DNA of 64,000 nucleotides from Acinetobacter populi (GTDB lineage Bacteria > Pseudomonadota > Gammaproteobacteria > Pseudomonadales > Moraxellaceae), in NCBI RefSeq assembly GCF_002174125.1, contig NZ_NEXX01000002.1, forward strand, positions 532,480-596,479, written 5' to 3'. The notes beneath the pieces are model-generated. The model made no database searches. It saw nothing but the letters and a program-made list of their open reading frames with translations, and had not been told where the DNA came from. Position numbers and translations under genes: made by a program. Below are positions 30,738 to 38,565 of this stretch, one piece after another (position 1 is the stretch's first letter; every line of letters begins with the position of its first letter).

Positions 30738-31781
30738 ATGATCAACAAAACGGCTTTAAAAACTTTATCATTTTCAATCATTACAGCTTTAATGCTAAGT
30801 GCATGTGGGGGAAGTGGTTCCAACAACAGTAATGACTCTACATCTACCAATACGGAAAATACTGACAATAGTAATAATTCATCAGGTAATAATAACTCTA
30901 ATACTAATACTGGTGGTTCTACCGATTCAGAAATAACAAATGCATTGAGCTTTCCTTTTTCAGAGTTTGATATTCAACCAGCTTATGTTGGTAAAAAATA
31001 CATTTATTCTATTTTAGAAAATCAATGGTTTTTAGCAAATAGTCTTCTATCAAGTAAAGCTGACACTATTTTTCAACAAATAGGAGCTCTCCCTGTTACA
31101 TGGTGGGGAGAATACGAATATATTTTAACAAAAGATAAATTATATCAAGCGAAAGATGGCCTTCATTCATATTCTGTGATTAAAAATAGCAATCCAACCC
31201 TTACGCTTAGTTATGGTAATAGTGATCAGGATTTAACACAAACAATTACCTATAAAACAATTGATTTATCAAATAAAAAAGTCGTAACTCCCGAAGTCAT
31301 CAACGAATTGTTTTATACTTTTGACGATTCTACGCTTAATGATTCAGGTTTTATAAAACTTAAACAGGATTTCTCTCAGCTTGGTAATACTTTTGCAGAT
31401 AAAGCAATTTGCTATCAATATCTTACGCATAAATTTAGTCAAGATACCTTAAGTTTTGACGGTGACTCAACGGTCGGCCAAACCTATAATCAATGGATAG
31501 AAAAACAAAAAAATGCGGATTCAAACATCGTTGAAGAAAAATGGGCTACATATAATGTCGCATATCTTGCAGATGCCAAGGGCAATTATCAATATGGATA
31601 TCAAGATATTGTTGTAGAGATCAATGGTACTTTATATTATGCAGAATTAGATACTCCTGAACTATATGAATATGAAGAAGATTATGATGCCCAGGAATTC
31701 AAAGCAGGTATTTGCTCAAGTTATAATGAATCAGCAGCTCAAACGCTAAAAACAGCTATCCAATCTTTACCTAAAAACTAA
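30738..31781 (+). CDS. Ser/Asn-rich lipoprotein, hypothetical
   Basis: A 347-residue exported lipoprotein. The signal peptide ends with the lipobox LSAC (about residues 19-22) followed by GGSGSNN. Next is a long low-complexity linker of Ser, Asn, Thr and Gly to about residue 65, and then a globular domain with several Tyr and Trp and acidic residues near the end. I do not recognise the family. It is AT-rich, and a terminator follows. It sits in an accessory-looking patch and may be a surface or envelope protein. Confidence 0.7.
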   Translation: MINKTALKTLSFSIITALMLSACGGSGSNNSNDSTSTNTENTDNSNNSSGNNNSNTNTGGSTDSEITNALSFPFSEFDIQPAYVGKKYIYSILENQWFLANSLLSSKADTIFQQIGALPVTWWGEYEYILTKDKLYQAKDGLHSYSVIKNSNPTLTLSYGNSDQDLTQTITYKTIDLSNKKVVTPEVINELFYTFDDSTLNDSGFIKLKQDFSQLGNTFADKAICYQYLTHKFSQDTLSFDGDSTVGQTYNQWIEKQKNADSNIVEEKWATYNVAYLADAKGNYQYGYQDIVVEINGTLYYAELDTPELYEYEEDYDAQEFKAGICSSYNESAAQTLKTAIQSLPKN

Positions 31782-31794
31782 TTTTAACAAGAAA

Positions 31795-31820
31795 CAAAAA
31801 GGTCAATATTGACCTTTTTT
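31795..31820 (+). terminator. Terminator after the lipoprotein gene
   Basis: AAAAAGGTCAATATTGACCTTTTTT: AAAAAGGTCA pairs with TGACCTTTTT, T-run follows. It is 15 bp after the lipoprotein stop. Confidence 0.85.
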
Positions 31821-31855
31821 AAATAGCATCGATAAATAACTTTCTTGATAAAAAT

Positions 31856-31892
31856 AAAAAACCGATTCCTGCAATACAGAAATCGGTTTTTA
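31856..31892 (-). terminator. Terminator of the cold-shock gene
   Basis: AAAAACCGATT and AATCGGTTTTTA form an 11-bp stem, 63 bp after the csp stop, with A/T tracts both sides. It may serve both directions. Confidence 0.75.
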
Positions 31893-31954
31893 AAAGCGGC
31901 TTAATCGAACTCTATTGAAGTCAGATCAAGAAAATGCTTTTTATTAGTAACACA

Positions 31955-32164
31955 TTAAAGTGCAACAATATTTACTGCATTTGGGCCTTTTTGACCTTGA
32001 GCAATACTAAATGACACTTGTTGACCTTCAAACAGGGTTTTAAAACCAGAGTTTGAAATTTCGCTAAAATGGGCAAACACATCTGGACCAGATTCTTGTT
32101 GAATAAAACCGAAACCTTTCGCTTCGTTAAACCATTTTACTGTACCGTTAATTGTATTAGACAT
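31955..32164 (-). CDS. Cold-shock domain protein (CspA family)
   Basis: A 69-residue single cold-shock domain that binds single-stranded RNA/DNA. RNP-1 is KGFGFIQ (residues 16-22) and RNP-2 is DVFAHFS (29-35). It is preceded by AATAGGA at 6 nt. A long AT-rich leader upstream is typical of csp genes. Assignment to a particular Csp paralogue is not possible. Confidence 0.93.
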   Translation of the reverse strand: MSNTINGTVKWFNEAKGFGFIQQESGPDVFAHFSEISNSGFKTLFEGQQVSFSIAQGQKGPNAVNIVAL

Positions 32165-32624
32165 ACTATATCCTATTGGGTTTTTAATAATGTTTAGCCA
32201 TTTTTTTGATGGCTAGATATAACTTTGAAAATAATAAAGAATTGTGCTTAAGATCTAAAAAACGAAGGATTATGACTAAAACTGCGATACTAATAGAAGA
32301 TTTACTAAACAAGTCTTTTTTTCTAGTTAAGTTCATCGTACATGAAATAAATAAATATTCAAGTTATTTATATATATTATTTATTTTTCTTATAAAAAGC
32401 ATGAGACTAAGATTGATTATTAAATTACACTCACACTGAGAAATGGTGACTTAGTTTGCTTTCATCGATAGAAAGTACATACTATCTTTCTTTATAGTAC
32501 GGGACCCAAGTTTATAAAAATTATTTTGCATAATATGCTGATTCATATTTTTATCGCATCAAATTACAAAAGTATTTAGACTAATCTTAGTCAATTAGGC
32601 GATATGCATTTAGACAGAGGGAAT
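32165..32624. other. AT-rich gap between csp and the nuclease-like gene
   Basis: About 460 bp between divergent genes, very AT-rich. It should hold the csp promoter and leader and the promoter of the gene at 32625. A 77-codon frame at 32206-32439 is low-complexity and unsupported. No further feature is seen. Confidence 0.5.
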
Positions 32625-33812
32625 ATGAGTTTATTCACTGTAAATACAGATAAAAAAATATTAATGCCACTTGGAGGAACAAAACTAAGTGAACAACAAT
32701 TAACCGAACGTTATGATTTGCAAGAATGGTTAGTCAGTCATCCTCAAGCGTTGGGAGAAGAGCTTTTGATTATTCAAAAAGAATTTTCTGGATTTGACGG
32801 TACAGGAGAACGATTAGATTTATTAGCATTAGATACACAAGGCAGATTAGTTCTTATTGAAAATAAAAGAGATGAGAGTGGTCGTGATGCTGTTTGGCAG
32901 GCTATAAAATATGCTTCTTATGTTGCCCCTTTTACTGTTGATGATATTGAAGATGTTTTTGCAAAATACTTACTTAAATATAAGCCTAAATATATAGAGC
33001 TTGATGATAATGCATATGATTTAGATCAGGTAAAGCATACAGCAAAGTTAATTATTAAAAAATTTCTTGAGGAAAATCAAGAAATAGGTACAGAAATAAC
33101 AACTCTTAATTTAGGGAAAAGCCAACGTATAATTTTAGTAGCAGGTGAGTTTAGAAGAGAAGTTACAAGCACTGCGTTGTGGTTAATTGAGCGTGGTATT
33201 GATGTTAAATGTGTCAAAGTCTCACCATATATACTCCATGAACAGCTATTAGTTCAAATTCAGCAAATTATTCCTGTTCCAGAAGCTTCTGAATATATGG
33301 TTCGCTTAAACCGTAAAGATGCTGAGGAAGTATCAGTCAAAATCAAACGAGCAGATAAAACTGATATTAGATATCAATACTGGGAACTATTATTAAAGTA
33401 TTTTTCTAAATTTAATAATAGCTTATATAACAACATTAGCCCTAAAAGTGATCATTGGCTCAATACTGGTTCAGGTATTTCTGGATGCGTATATACATTA
33501 CTCTTTTTACAAAAAGAGCTGAGAGTTGAATTTGCTATGGGGCGTTCAAATGCAGAAGAAAATAAACTGCTATTCGACTTTTTTAACCATCATAAGCAGC
33601 AAATTGAAACATCATTTGGACAACCTCTAGAGTGGTTACGTTTAGATGATAAAAAGTCTTCACGTATTCAATTATCAATAGCTGTAGATGGATATGATCA
33701 TAAATCTTGGGAACAATATATAAAATGGCATTTACAATATATAGAAAATTTAGAAAAGGCACTTAAGCCATTAATTGGCGAAGCTTATAAGGCATTAAAC
33801 AGAGCCTATTAA
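32625..33812 (+). CDS. PD-(D/E)XK nuclease-like protein with C-terminal DUF4268
   Basis: A 395-residue protein. The N-terminal half has the endonuclease core: an acidic strand ERLDLLALDTQGRLVLIENK containing the D...ExK pattern (Asp, Glu, Lys), preceded by a conserved helix with GEELLIIQ and followed by a helix DAVWQAIKYASYV. The C-terminal half matches the DUF4268 pattern (YQYWELLLKYFSKFN, SDHWLN, then VEFAMGRSNAEENKLLFDFF). Start at 32625 with GAGGGAAT upstream; the frame opens 7 codons earlier. AT-rich, flanked by ordinary genes. It is related to orphan restriction-like or DNA-repair nucleases; role unknown, and a defence role is only a possibility. Confidence 0.7.
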   Translation: MSLFTVNTDKKILMPLGGTKLSEQQLTERYDLQEWLVSHPQALGEELLIIQKEFSGFDGTGERLDLLALDTQGRLVLIENKRDESGRDAVWQAIKYASYVAPFTVDDIEDVFAKYLLKYKPKYIELDDNAYDLDQVKHTAKLIIKKFLEENQEIGTEITTLNLGKSQRIILVAGEFRREVTSTALWLIERGIDVKCVKVSPYILHEQLLVQIQQIIPVPEASEYMVRLNRKDAEEVSVKIKRADKTDIRYQYWELLLKYFSKFNNSLYNNISPKSDHWLNTGSGISGCVYTLLFLQKELRVEFAMGRSNAEENKLLFDFFNHHKQQIETSFGQPLEWLRLDDKKSSRIQLSIAVDGYDHKSWEQYIKWHLQYIENLEKALKPLIGEAYKALNRAY

Positions 33813-33851
33813 TATAAAATATTTATAAAAATTATTAAATTAGAACAGTGA

Positions 33852-33880
33852 AAAACCAATCCTATACTAGAATTGGTTTT
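33852..33880. terminator. Bidirectional terminator after the nuclease-like gene
   Basis: AAAACCAAT pairs with ATTGGTTTT around an 11-nt loop. It lies between the convergent nuclease-like gene and the reductase gene. Confidence 0.7.
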
Positions 33881-33893
33881 CTATCAGCAATTA

Positions 33894-34943
33894 TTATAGC
33901 GTTGGATAATCGGTATAACCTTCTACACCATCTGCATACAATGTTTCAGGGTTAAGCTCATTGAGTGGCGCATTTTTTACCAAGCGATCTAGTAGATCCG
34001 GATTGGCAATATATACTTTACCAAACGATACAGCATCGGCTTTACCTTCTGCCAGAATTTTCTTGGCAGTTTCAGGTGTCAGATTTTCATTGGCAATCCA
34101 GACACCAGAGAATTTCGGACGTAAATATGGACTTAAACTGTCATCTGCCTGATATTCACGTGCAAAAATAAAAGCAATATGACGCTGGCTTAATTGTTCT
34201 ACCACATAACCAAATGTTCCACGTGGATCATCATCGCCCATATCATGTGCATCTCTACGCGGTGCTAAATGCACACCGACACGCTCTGCGCCCCAAACCT
34301 CAATAAATGCATCCACGACTTGTAGCAATAATCTGGCACGATTTTCAACCGGACCACCATATTCATCTTCACGATGATTGGTTTTTGTTTGTAAAAATTG
34401 ATCGATTAAATAACCATTGGCTGCATGTAACTCTACACCATCAAACCCGGCTTCTTTGGCCAATACTGCGGCATGCTTATAGTCTGCAACGATTGCCTGA
34501 ATCTCATCAATGCTTAATGCACGTGGCGTAACATATTCACGTTTTGGTCGCAACAAACTAACATAACCAGCAGCTTTGATTGCACTGGCAGAAACAGGTG
34601 TTGCGCCATCCAGAAGCTCAGGATCAGAGATACGTCCGACATGCCAAAGCTGGACAAAAATTTTGGCATCTTGTTGATGTACAGCATCTACCACTTTTTT
34701 CCAGCCTTCTACTTGCTGCTGATTATATAATCCAGGGGTTTTGGCATAACCCACGGCAGATGGACTAATCACGGTAGCCTCGGTCAGGATTAATCCTGCA
34801 TTGGCACGTTGCTGATAATATTCAACATTTAAATCATTTGGCACACGAATATCACCCGATCTGGAACGAGTCAAAGGCGCCAGCACCAAACGATTTTTAA
34901 GGATAAGATCACCCAGTTTTAATGAATCCAATAATTCAGCCAT
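33894..34943 (-). CDS. Old-yellow-enzyme alkene reductase (NemA type)
   Basis: A 349-residue FMN-dependent NADPH oxidoreductase of the old-yellow-enzyme family, reducing electrophilic alkenes or nitro compounds. It shows the FMN-binding N-terminus LAPLTRSRS, the catalytic region HAANGYLIDQFLQ, VQLWHVGRIS and the phosphate-binding C-terminal KADAVSFGKVYIANPDL. The ATG at 34943 has AGAGG at 5 nt; one further codon (GTG) is open. It follows the ArsR-type gene by 19 bp, so they form an operon. Confidence 0.92.
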   Translation of the reverse strand: MAELLDSLKLGDLILKNRLVLAPLTRSRSGDIRVPNDLNVEYYQQRANAGLILTEATVISPSAVGYAKTPGLYNQQQVEGWKKVVDAVHQQDAKIFVQLWHVGRISDPELLDGATPVSASAIKAAGYVSLLRPKREYVTPRALSIDEIQAIVADYKHAAVLAKEAGFDGVELHAANGYLIDQFLQTKTNHREDEYGGPVENRARLLLQVVDAFIEVWGAERVGVHLAPRRDAHDMGDDDPRGTFGYVVEQLSQRHIAFIFAREYQADDSLSPYLRPKFSGVWIANENLTPETAKKILAEGKADAVSFGKVYIANPDLLDRLVKNAPLNELNPETLYADGVEGYTDYPTL

Positions 34944-34962
34944 CACAACCTCTTTACCCTAT

Positions 34963-35262
34963 TTAAAGAGTATCTTTTAACACATCCAAGTATTGCTGAA
35001 TCAAGGCTTCATTACGGGAGAAATACGACCACTGCCCATGTTTTTGTACAGTAATCAAACCAGCTTGTTGTAATACCGAAAGATGATTAGACATGGTTGA
35101 TTGGGACAGTTGCCCCAGTTTTTCAATCTGTCCGGCACAGACACCTTTTGCAAATCCATCACATTCATCGGCAGATAAAAACTGCTCTGGTGATTTTAAC
35201 CATTGCAGAATTTGCCGCCGCATAGGATTGGCTAAAGCCTTAAAAATCGCATCTGTATCCAT
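34963..35262 (-). CDS. ArsR-family winged-helix repressor
   Basis: A 99-residue ArsR/SmtB-type regulator (104 if GTG at 35277 is the start). HTH: LGQLSQSTMSNHLSVLQQAGLI. Cys residues (in ADECDGFAKGVCAG) could sense metals or electrophiles. It is co-directional with the alkene reductase 19 bp downstream, and palindromic ATATCG elements lie upstream, so it probably represses its own operon in response to a reactive compound. The inducer is unknown. Confidence 0.85.
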   Translation of the reverse strand: MDTDAIFKALANPMRRQILQWLKSPEQFLSADECDGFAKGVCAGQIEKLGQLSQSTMSNHLSVLQQAGLITVQKHGQWSYFSRNEALIQQYLDVLKDTL

Positions 35263-35288
35263 AAGTTTCTGGCACACATTTAAATAAA

Positions 35289-35385
35289 GAAGCCTTATTC
35301 AACGTTCATCATCAATATATCGTATTTTTTCGATATTTAAATCTATTTTTTACGATATACAAACAATCAAATTGAATAAGCCTTC
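35289..35385. repeat. Long-spaced inverted repeat after prfB
   Basis: GAAGCCTTATTCAA (35289-35302) and TTGAATAAGCCTTC (35372-35385) are complementary over 13 of 14 positions and enclose the ATATCG elements. The role is unknown; it may be part of the same control region. Confidence 0.45.
35316..35359. promoter_or_regulatory. Inverted ATATCG repeats upstream of the ArsR gene
   Basis: TATATCGTA (35316-35324) and TACGATATA (35351-35359) are perfect inverted copies, with another CGATAT between (35331-35336). They occupy the promoter region of the ArsR-reductase operon and look like its operator. Confidence 0.55.
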
Positions 35386-35392
35386 GATTAAA

Positions 35393-36488
35393 TTACAAAC
35401 CCTGTTTTAAACTGGCTTCGATAAATTTATCAAGATCGCCATCCAAAACAGCTTTGGTATTGGAGGTTTCTACATTGGTACGTAAATCTTTAATACGCGA
35501 ATCGTCCAGTACATAAGAACGAATCTGGCTGCCCCAGCCAATATCCGACTTGGAATCTTCCAGTGCCTGTGCTGCCTCATTCCGTTTTTGCATTTCCAAT
35601 TCATACAATTTTGCACGCAACTGTTTCCATGCTGTATCACGGTTGGCATGTTGTGAGCGCTGGTTCTGGCAAGCCACCACAATACCTGTCGGCATATGGG
35701 TTAAACGTACCGCAGAATCGGTTTTGTTAATATGCTGACCACCTGCACCCGAAGCACGATAGGTATCAGTACGGACATCAGACGGATTGATGTCAATTTC
35801 AATATTGTCATCGATTTCAGGTGAAACGAACACCGCAGCAAATGAAGTATGGCGGTTGTTATTACTATCAAAGGGTGATTTTCGTACCAGACGATGTACC
35901 CCTGATTCGGTACGTAACCAGCCAAAGGCAAACTCACCATCAACCCGAATCGTCGCAGATTTAATACCGGCCACGTCCCCATCCGAGACTTCCATCAATT
36001 CGCCTTTAAAACCATGGCGTTCAATCCAGCGTAAATACATACGCAATAGCATAGATGCCCAGTCTTGTGCCTCTGTCCCACCCGATCCGGACTGAATCTC
36101 CAAAAAGCATGGATTAGGGTCCATCGGATTATTAAACATACGATGGAATTCGAGTTTGGCCAATGCTTCTTCAGCAGTGTCCAGTTCCGACGTCACATCT
36201 TCAAGCAGACTTTCCTCGTCTGCCTCAACTGCCAGATCCAGCATCGCCTGTGCATCTATCAATTGCTCGGCAAGCTGATCCAGCACACCTATACTGTTTT
36301 CCAATGCACCCTTTTCTTTAGCAATGGCTTGCGCACGTGCTTGATCATTCCAGATGGCTGGATCTTCCAGTTCTCTTAAAACTTCTTCAAGACGTTCTTT
36401 TTTAAGATCGTAGTCAAAGATACCCCCGAAGTGTTTCACCCCGATCAGATAAATCTTTTAGACGTAATACAAAAGGATTAATTTCCAT
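35393..36488 (-). CDS. prfB: Peptide chain release factor 2, with programmed +1 frameshift
   Basis: RF2 recognises UGA and UAA stop codons. The first 24 codons (36488-36417) read [20 protein letters not shown] and onward to Tyr-Leu, then an in-frame TGA (36416-36414) follows CTT. The sequence CTTTGAC with an upstream GGGGGTATCT Shine-Dalgarno-like element is the classic frameshift site; translation continues from GAC at 36415 to 35393. The total is 364 residues. The SPF tripeptide (RKSPFDS) and GAGGQHINK are intact. This is a functional gene, not a pseudogene. Confidence 0.96.
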
Positions 36489-36806
36489 AATTCACACAAT
36501 AACATTTTAAAAGTTGCCTAGTTTAACATAGCTTTTAAATGTAAATTTTCAATGTCAAGAAATAATTTTAAATTACACTTTTGCCTGTTTTTTGTGCTAA
36601 ATTTATTCCCCGTACACTTGCACACATAACGTAAATAAAAATTACACTAATATTTCAATATACTTTTCATATGGTTAATTGTCCAATCTTCACAAGAACC
36701 ACACAGTTTAACAGTGCAGTTACCAACTGCATTTGACGTAGAGAATTTTTCAACTAGACTGAAATTGTAACAAAAAATTTGATATCTCTTCTTTGGAGGA
36801 ATGATG
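36489..36806. other. Intergenic region between prfB and first barrel gene
   Basis: About 312 bp between divergent genes. It should hold the promoters of both; GGAGGA is the ribosome-binding site of the porin-like gene at 36795-36800. No other feature is seen. Confidence 0.5.
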
Positions 36807-37586
36807 ATGAAAAAATTAACACTTGCTACAGCACTTATTGCGACGACAGCATCTTTTGTGGCTCTCAATGCCAATGCGTATCAAGCGGAAGTTGGGGGTA
36901 ATTATAGCTATCTGGATCCAGATCGTGGAGACAGTATCAGCCAATTTGGTGTCAATGGTAAATATTACTTTGAACCAGTACAAACCAAGGATTCTCCACT
37001 TGCCGAAGCCGCATTTCTAAATCGTTCTAGTAACGTAAATGCTGCGATTGATTACGGTGATAATGACGGCACTAAAAACTCTCAATATGGCGTAGGTGCA
37101 GAGTATTTTGTTCCAAACTCTGACTTCTATATTGGCGGTAATATCTCACGTAGTGAATATAAAATAGATCGTGCCAATATTGATACAAAAACCACGCATT
37201 ACAATGCAGAAGTAGGTTATTTACCAGCACCGGGACTTCTAGTTGCTGTAGGTGCACAAGGCTATGACACCAAACATGGCGGCGATGGCGTTGATCCAAC
37301 CTTACGGGCTAAATATGTTACCAACATAGGTGGTAATGATATTAATGTTGAAGCACGTGGTGTCTTTGGTGATGATGAAAACAAACAGTACTATATCGGT
37401 GGCGACTATTACTTTGACAAAACTTTAAGTTTTGGTGCCGACTATAGTAAAGACAAATCTGTTGATCAGGATCAATGGGGCATTAAAGCCAAGAAATTCA
37501 TCAATACTAATTTAAGTGTTGATGGCCGTCTAGGCTTTGGTGATGACTACAATACCTACACTGTAGGTGCAAACTACCGCTTCTAG
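36807..37586 (+). CDS. Outer-membrane beta-barrel protein (putative porin) 1
   Basis: A 259-residue outer-membrane protein. A signal peptide (KKLTLATALIATTASFVALNANA) is followed by a mature N-terminus YQAEVGGNYSYLDPD. Alternating strands with many Tyr, Gly and Asp extend to a C-terminal YRF, the typical beta-barrel signal. Three ATGs (36801, 36804, 36807) follow GGAGGA; the third has the best spacing. It is a paralogue of the next gene, 160 bp downstream. I do not recognise the substrate. Confidence 0.8.
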   Translation: MKKLTLATALIATTASFVALNANAYQAEVGGNYSYLDPDRGDSISQFGVNGKYYFEPVQTKDSPLAEAAFLNRSSNVNAAIDYGDNDGTKNSQYGVGAEYFVPNSDFYIGGNISRSEYKIDRANIDTKTTHYNAEVGYLPAPGLLVAVGAQGYDTKHGGDGVDPTLRAKYVTNIGGNDINVEARGVFGDDENKQYYIGGDYYFDKTLSFGADYSKDKSVDQDQWGIKAKKFINTNLSVDGRLGFGDDYNTYTVGANYRF

Positions 37587-37612
37587 TCCTCGTAACAGAT
37601 CAGTACTGATCC

Positions 37613-37641
37613 AAAAAATGCCCTCATATAGGGCATTTTTT
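37613..37641 (+). terminator. Terminator between the two barrel genes
   Basis: AAAAAATGCCC and GGGCATTTTTT form an 11-bp stem with a 7-nt loop, 27 bp after the first barrel gene. The two genes are therefore probably transcribed separately. Confidence 0.85.
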
Positions 37642-37745
37642 CATATCTATATAAGATAAAATGCTATTGACGGGTGCATTTTTTTCATTAAACTGTCACA
37701 TGTAACAAAATATTTACATTTTTTAAATTACGTGGGGACATTTCC

Positions 37746-38510
37746 ATGAAAAAATTGAGTCTAGCTACAGCGATTTTCGCATCTGTTGTTGCAATGGGTG
37801 CTAATGCTTATCAAGCAGAAGTTGGCGGCACAATCAACTATATCGATCCAGATCATGCTGATTCTGCAACTGGTTTTGCAATTGATGGTACTTACTACTT
37901 TAATCCAGTACAAGTAAAAAATGCGCCGTTAAATGAAGCAGCATTTTTAAATCGTGCTAGCAATGTAAATGGCGCAGTAAGCTATGCAGATAATGATGGT
38001 TATAAAGTAACTACTTACGGTATAGGCGCTGAATATTTCGTACCAAATACTGATTTCTATGTTGCTGGCAACATTGCCCGTACCACAGAGAAAGAAGATG
38101 GTTTCAAAGACTGGGATACAACAACATATAAAGCAGAAGTAGGTTATTTACCTGTTGCCAATTTATTAATTGCGGTTGGTGTTGTGGGTTATGATGATGA
38201 TTATAGCGATGATGTGGACCCAACTTTACGCGCTAAATATGTGACTCAGTTGAGTGGCTATGATGTGAATTTTGAAGCGGCAACAAGTTTTGGTGACACA
38301 GATTATTATAATCTAGGTGCAGACTTATACCTTGATAAAACTTTAAGTGTTGGTGTTGCTTATAGCGGTAGCAACGACGATTTAATCGATGAAGATGTAT
38401 TCACTTTACGTGCTAAGAAATTCTTTACCCAAGAATTTAGTGTAGAAGCGAATGCAGGCTTTGGTGACGACTACAATATTTACGGTATTCGTGCTGCTTA
38501 TCGCTTCTAA
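37746..38510 (+). CDS. Outer-membrane beta-barrel protein (putative porin) 2
   Basis: A 254-residue paralogue of the preceding gene: same opening (MKKLSLATAIFASVVAMGANAYQAEVGG, signal peptide ending ANA), same YxDPD segment, EAAFLNRASNVN block, VDPTLRAKYVT block, and C-terminal GFGDDYNIYGIRAAYRF versus the first copy's GFGDDYNTYTVGANYRF. Clearly a tandem duplication that has diverged. ATG preceded by GGGGACATTTCC. Its own terminator follows. Confidence 0.8.
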   Translation: MKKLSLATAIFASVVAMGANAYQAEVGGTINYIDPDHADSATGFAIDGTYYFNPVQVKNAPLNEAAFLNRASNVNGAVSYADNDGYKVTTYGIGAEYFVPNTDFYVAGNIARTTEKEDGFKDWDTTTYKAEVGYLPVANLLIAVGVVGYDDDYSDDVDPTLRAKYVTQLSGYDVNFEAATSFGDTDYYNLGADLYLDKTLSVGVAYSGSNDDLIDEDVFTLRAKKFFTQEFSVEANAGFGDDYNIYGIRAAYRF

Positions 38511-38534
38511 TTTGATGCAATATCAAATTTAAAT

Positions 38535-38559
38535 AAATCGCTCTTTTTAGGGCGATTTT
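38535..38559. terminator. Bidirectional terminator after second barrel gene
   Basis: AAATCGC, TCTTTTTAGG, GCGATTT plus T-run. It lies between the convergent barrel gene and recJ. Confidence 0.75.
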
Positions 38560-38565
38560 TTTATA

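Noticed and set aside
32206..32439. 77-codon open frame in the csp upstream gap
   Set aside because: Low-complexity AT-rich reading, covers the csp leader on the other strand, no ribosome-binding site seen.
36414..36416. In-frame TGA in prfB as a sign of a pseudogene
   Set aside because: It is the normal autoregulatory +1 frameshift site of RF2.
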